Shown piece after piece: positions 60,560 to 64,000 of a stretch of 64,000 nt of DNA. A model generated the notes under the pieces. The model was not told the origin of the DNA. It saw only the letters and a list, made by a program, of their open reading frames with translations, and ran no database searches. The stretch's first letter is position 1. Each line of letters opens with the position of its first letter. The translations under genes were made by a program, and so were the position numbers. Location: assembly GCF_900103125.1 (NCBI RefSeq), contig NZ_FNJV01000007.1:124001-188000 (forward strand), read 5' to 3'. Source of the stretch: Mucilaginibacter sp. OK268. GTDB lineage: Bacteria > Bacteroidota > Bacteroidia > Sphingobacteriales > Sphingobacteriaceae.

Positions 60560-62512
60560 ATGAGCGTTTTTTTTAACCGTAGTTTAATCGTTTTTTTAAT
60601 TAACTTTTGGCTAGTTCAGCAAGTAGCAAACGCTAATGTACGCTTACCTAAATTAGTAAGCGACGGCATGGTCTTACAGCGAGATAAAAAACTTAAGATA
60701 TGGGGCTGGGCAACACCTGGTGAACAGGTTAAAATAAAGTTCAATAATAAAGTAATCAAGACAGTAACGGATAAAAACGGGGATTGGTCAATGTTATTTC
60801 CCGCTATGAAAGCTGGTGGACCATACACTATGGATATAGTAGCAAATAACCACTTGGTAGTTCAGGATATCTTAATTGGCGATGTTTGGTTTTGCTCTGG
60901 GCAATCAAATATGGTATTACCCATGGAGCGTGTTAAAGAAAAGTACCCCGAAGAAATTGCCAATGCCAATTACCCTCAGATACGAAACTTTTTTATCCCT
61001 ACCATTGCTGACGTCACTACATTACATGAAGATCTTCCTGCTGGAAAATGGTTAACTGCCAATCCTCTAAATGTATTGAGTTTTGGTGCCGCTGCTTACT
61101 TTTTTGCCAAGCAAATTTACCTCAAATATCATATCCCTATAGGCCTGATAAACTCAAGTGTAGGAGGGACGCCGATTGAAGCCTGGATAAGTGAGGATGG
61201 ACTTAAACAATTTCCATCATATCAAAACCGTATTAATCAATTAAAAGATACCTCTTATGTTAATAAATTGATTGATAAAGCCAGGATTGCAGCCAAAAAA
61301 CAACAACCAGTTAATGAGGGTAAAGGCTTATCGGGCTCTCAAAAATGGTACGATACTACTTATATTCCGCAGGGATGGCATAAATTCTGGCTTCCAGGAT
61401 ATTGGGCAGATCAGGGTATCAAGGGGTTAAATGGCATAGTTTGGTTCCGTAAAGAAATCAATGTTCCAGCAACTCTGGTTGGCAAGCCTTCAAAGCTTTT
61501 TCTGGGGCGCATTGTCGATGCCGACCAAACTTATGTAAATGGCGTACTTGTTGGAGGGATCACTTATCAGTATCCTCCTCGAAGATATCCTTTATCGCAG
61601 GGGATTCTGAAGCCCGGAAGAAATATTATTACAGTTAAAGTCACCAATACAACGGGGAAGGGGGGCTTTGTACCTGACAAGTTTTATTGTCTGGAAATAG
61701 GTGATCAGAAAATAGATCTTCGGGGTGATTGGGAATATAAAGTGGGGCAAGTATTTGAACCAGAGACAATTGATTCGGGTAGCAGTTTTTCCGCGCAAAA
61801 TGAACCCGCCGGGCTATATAATGCTATGGTTGCCCCTGTAATTAATTATTCGATAAAAGGAATTTTATGGTATCAGGGTGAAGCAAATGCATCTCAACCT
61901 AAGGTATACGAGGAGTTGTTACCGGCTCTTATAACCGATTGGCGCTATAAATGGAAACAAGGTGATCTGCCTTTTATATATGCGCAACTGCCTAATTTTA
62001 TGGAGACGCAATATTTACCTTCTGAAAGTCATTGGGCCGAACTGCGTGAAGCACAGTTAAGAGCGCTCCGTATATCCAATACAGGTATGGCTGTAACTAT
62101 TGATGCCGGTGAATGGAATGATATTCATCCTTTAAATAAAAAGGATGTGGGTGATCGTCTGGCTCTCGCAGCCGAAAAAGTTGCCTATCATGATCAAAAT
62201 ATTGTATCATCAGGGCCTATTTATCAATCATTTACGATTGATAGTGATAAAGTCATTATATCCTTCAGTAATACCGGAAGCGGTTTAACCGTAAAAAATG
62301 GTAGTGAGCTTCAACATTTTGCTATAGCAGGGAAAGATAAAAAATATGTATGGGCACATGCGCGCATAAACGGGAATAAAGTAGTTGTTTGGAGTGATAA
62401 GATACCAAACCCTCTATACGTACGCTACGCTTGGGCTGATAACCCGGAAACGGCAAATTTATATAATCTGGAGGGGCTCCCAGCCTCACCGTTTACCACA
62501 GACAACGAGTAG
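60560..62512 (+). CDS. Sialate O-acetylesterase-type SGNH esterase
   Basis: A 650-residue exported esterase (signal about 1-25) of the sialate-O-acetylesterase/DUF303 type. The nucleophile Ser is S116 in WFCSGQSNM, GLINSSVGGTPIEAW and GILWYQGEAN are the next family blocks, and the C-terminal D521-x-H523 (WNDIHPLN) completes the triad. Between about 270 and 375 it carries a jelly-roll insert (WFRKEINVPATLVGK). It removes O-acetyl groups from sugars; in plant-glycan loci this usually means pectin or hemicellulose deacetylation. A LacI-type palindrome lies 86 bases upstream. Confidence 0.92.
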   Translation: MSVFFNRSLIVFLINFWLVQQVANANVRLPKLVSDGMVLQRDKKLKIWGWATPGEQVKIKFNNKVIKTVTDKNGDWSMLFPAMKAGGPYTMDIVANNHLVVQDILIGDVWFCSGQSNMVLPMERVKEKYPEEIANANYPQIRNFFIPTIADVTTLHEDLPAGKWLTANPLNVLSFGAAAYFFAKQIYLKYHIPIGLINSSVGGTPIEAWISEDGLKQFPSYQNRINQLKDTSYVNKLIDKARIAAKKQQPVNEGKGLSGSQKWYDTTYIPQGWHKFWLPGYWADQGIKGLNGIVWFRKEINVPATLVGKPSKLFLGRIVDADQTYVNGVLVGGITYQYPPRRYPLSQGILKPGRNIITVKVTNTTGKGGFVPDKFYCLEIGDQKIDLRGDWEYKVGQVFEPETIDSGSSFSAQNEPAGLYNAMVAPVINYSIKGILWYQGEANASQPKVYEELLPALITDWRYKWKQGDLPFIYAQLPNFMETQYLPSESHWAELREAQLRALRISNTGMAVTIDAGEWNDIHPLNKKDVGDRLALAAEKVAYHDQNIVSSGPIYQSFTIDSDKVIISFSNTGSGLTVKNGSELQHFAIAGKDKKYVWAHARINGNKVVVWSDKIPNPLYVRYAWADNPETANLYNLEGLPASPFTTDNE

Positions 62513-62774
62513 TTAATTCAGGATTCAATAAATTGGTACTTCGATTGCACTAATGTGTTTCAAGAGGCATAATTGCTAGTCTTAATAAGTTATCAAAAAG
62601 ATTCCAGGTATAAATAGGCGTAATTGCCTAACTGCATAGCCAACAAGTTCTTATAATCTGCTATTATATTAGTACTATTTGATGGCTGTATCCATATAAA
62701 TCCCCCTATTTACCTGCTTCTTGTCATTGGCATTTTTTCAAGTAATTATCTTATTGTTATAAATATTATTAAAA

Positions 62775-62790
62775 AAACAATCGATTGTTT
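62775..62790. promoter_or_regulatory. LacI-type palindrome 1 before susC
   Basis: AAACAATCGATTGTTT is a perfect 16-bp palindrome with the CAATCGATTG core at 62778-62787. Its centre is 74 bases from the next copy, close to seven helical turns. Confidence 0.7.
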
Positions 62791-62849
62791 ATGGGTTTAT
62801 TTAAACAAAAGATGAAAAAAAGAAATATCTGTAAATCTTATTTCATTTG

Positions 62850-62863
62850 TGCAATCGATTGTA
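62850..62863. promoter_or_regulatory. LacI-type palindrome 2 before susC
   Basis: TGCAATCGATTGTA is identical in all 14 bases to the core at 60451-60464. It is immediately followed by an AT-rich TAATTTTA (62872) resembling a -7 box, so bound protein would block or position polymerase here. Confidence 0.7.
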
Positions 62864-63099
62864 TTTTATGGTAATTTTACGATAACCAAATTATAGTACT
62901 TGACCAATTAATGGCTGGGCTAATAGCCTGCTTCTGTTTAACCGGGTAAACCCATATTAAAATTAAAAGCTATGAGAAAAAATTACTTAAAAGATCAATT
63001 GTAAAAGCAGAGGCTAGGTCTTAACCAAAAGGTCAGACCATTTTTGGAGTCAATCCAACATATCCCACAAGTATAAGCCCTTAACCCAAATTATAAATT

Positions 63100-64000
63100 A
63101 TGAAAAAACAAATACTGAAAACCTGCCGGAAAGCATGGCTCATGTTATTGTGCATGAGTTTGATCTCTCTGTCACTTTTTGCGCAATCCAGAAAAATTGA
63201 TGGCTCAGTCCTGGATGAAAAAGGAAACCCGCTCATTGGCGCCGCTGTTAAGCTCAAATCGGGCAAGATCGCAACATTAACTGATATTAATGGCAAATTC
63301 TCTATCAACGTTTCTGGTAATGAAACAGCTTTACTGGTAACCTATATAGGTTATGCAGAGCAAAGTGTTCCCTTAACGGGTCAAAACTCTAATTTGCAGA
63401 TCAAACTAACTCCAAGTAGCCACAGTTTAAATGATGTGATTGTTATTGGATATGGTACCGCCCGTAAAAAGGACGTAACAGGGGCAATTGTGTCGGTAAG
63501 TGGTAACACGCTGCGTGAAATACCAGTGGCCAATATACAGCAGGCCTTACAAGGGCGAGCCGCAGGTGTTGAGGTGCAGGCTGTAGGAACGAGGCCTGGA
63601 GCTGATGCCCAGATCAGGATACGGGGAGAGCGGTCTATACAGGCTGGTAACGACCCTTTGTTTGTTTTAGATGGAATACCTTATAGCGGTACCTTAAACG
63701 ACATTAATCCTGATGACATCGCTTCAGTTGATATATTAAAAGATGCGTCTGCAACCGCTATTTATGGTTCAAGAGGCGCGAATGGTGTAATACTGGTAAC
63801 CACTAAAAAGGGGGCAGCGGGTGATACCAAAGTCACTTTCAGTGACTACTATGGTATCAATAGTGTTACATCTAAGTATAAAGTATATAATGCCGACCAG
63901 TATAGAGCATTACGTGATATTTCTGTATTTAATCAGGGTTATACTGCTGATGAGTTAGCAGGAATTACCAGTGGAAGAAATACCGATTGGCAAGACCTGG
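63100..64000 (+). CDS. SusC/RagA TonB-dependent transporter without STN domain, 5' part
   Basis: The first 300 residues of a SusC protein that continues past the window. The signal peptide (LMLLCMSLISLSLFAQ) is followed at once by the carboxypeptidase-regulatory-like domain (about 33-105, DGSVLDEKGNPLIGAAVKL), then the plug (DVIVIGYGTARKKDVTGA, FVLDGIPYSGTLNDINPDD, ILKDASATAIYGSRGANGVI). Unlike the two SusC proteins upstream it has no STN domain and no adjacent ECF/FecR pair. Two LacI-type palindromes in its leader suggest one-component control instead. Confidence 0.95.
   Translation, partial: MKKQILKTCRKAWLMLLCMSLISLSLFAQSRKIDGSVLDEKGNPLIGAAVKLKSGKIATLTDINGKFSINVSGNETALLVTYIGYAEQSVPLTGQNSNLQIKLTPSSHSLNDVIVIGYGTARKKDVTGAIVSVSGNTLREIPVANIQQALQGRAAGVEVQAVGTRPGADAQIRIRGERSIQAGNDPLFVLDGIPYSGTLNDINPDDIASVDILKDASATAIYGSRGANGVILVTTKKGAAGDTKVTFSDYYGINSVTSKYKVYNADQYRALRDISVFNQGYTADELAGITSGRNTDWQDL

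Larger units (their letters stand above)
62513..63099. other. 587-base intergenic region before the third susC
   Basis: No gene longer than a few codons is credible. The region holds two LacI-type palindromes (62775-62790 and 62850-62863) and a small leader hairpin (63024-63047, CCAAAA / TTTTGG type). It is a long control region for the SusC at 63100. Confidence 0.7.

Noticed and set aside
62972..63004. Ten-codon mini-ORF (MRKNYLKDQL) upstream of the third susC
   Set aside because: Too short to judge; no evidence of translation. It could be a leader peptide, but nothing in the sequence supports regulation by translation.

Overview
The window looks like chromosome of a Bacteroidota bacterium, most likely a soil or plant-associated member of the Sphingobacteriaceae (Mucilaginibacter/Pedobacter type). 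The signs are three SusC/SusD-type systems, ECF sigma/FecR pairs with C-terminal STN-like domains, promoters of the TTTG-N19-TAnnTTTG kind, and short palindromic intergenic repeats that I recognise from this phylum. No rRNA, tRNA, CRISPR array, phage or IS transposase gene was seen.

Region 1 (1-16.3 kb) is housekeeping and stress: the end of lgt, a GtrA-like membrane protein, an inositol monophosphatase, an Nfu-type Fe-S scaffold and purB. These are followed by a TetR-TolC-MFP-RND efflux locus, an MscS channel divergent from a second TetR gene, glycogen debranching enzyme glgX and a single-domain response regulator.

Region 2 (16.3-29.8 kb) is accessory. It holds a flavin monooxygenase divergent from an AraC regulator, an HD-domain protein, several secreted proteins of uncertain function, a type II NADH dehydrogenase with two 15-bp palindromes upstream, DoxX, a Crp-like regulator and a SnoaL-like protein. 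It ends with a two-domain secreted phosphodiesterase/alkaline phosphatase preceded by a Pho-box-like repeat array.

Region 3 (30-59.4 kb) holds two adjacent polysaccharide utilisation loci (PULs). PUL1 is ECF sigma, FecR, SusC (with STN), SusD, GH97 and a GATase-like secreted protein. PUL2 is ECF sigma, FecR, SusC (with STN) and SusD, then one tightly packed gene run: PQQ-type sugar dehydrogenase, cytochrome c, GH105, GH28, an unassigned (alpha/alpha)6-barrel protein, an SMP-30-like beta-propeller, GH95 and GH31. The enzymes suggest pectin or rhamnogalacturonan-type glycans with fucose or L-galactose side groups. The dehydrogenase, cytochrome and lactonase-like protein together suggest that released sugars are oxidised in the periplasm as well as hydrolysed. 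This is the most interesting hypothesis in the window.

Region 4 (59.4-64 kb) has a MarR-GNAT pair with a promoter-overlapping operator, a sialate-O-acetylesterase-type esterase, and the start of a third SusC that lacks the STN domain. CAATCGATTG palindromes of LacI-operator type precede both the esterase and this SusC. This PUL therefore seems to be controlled differently from the two sigma/anti-sigma PULs.
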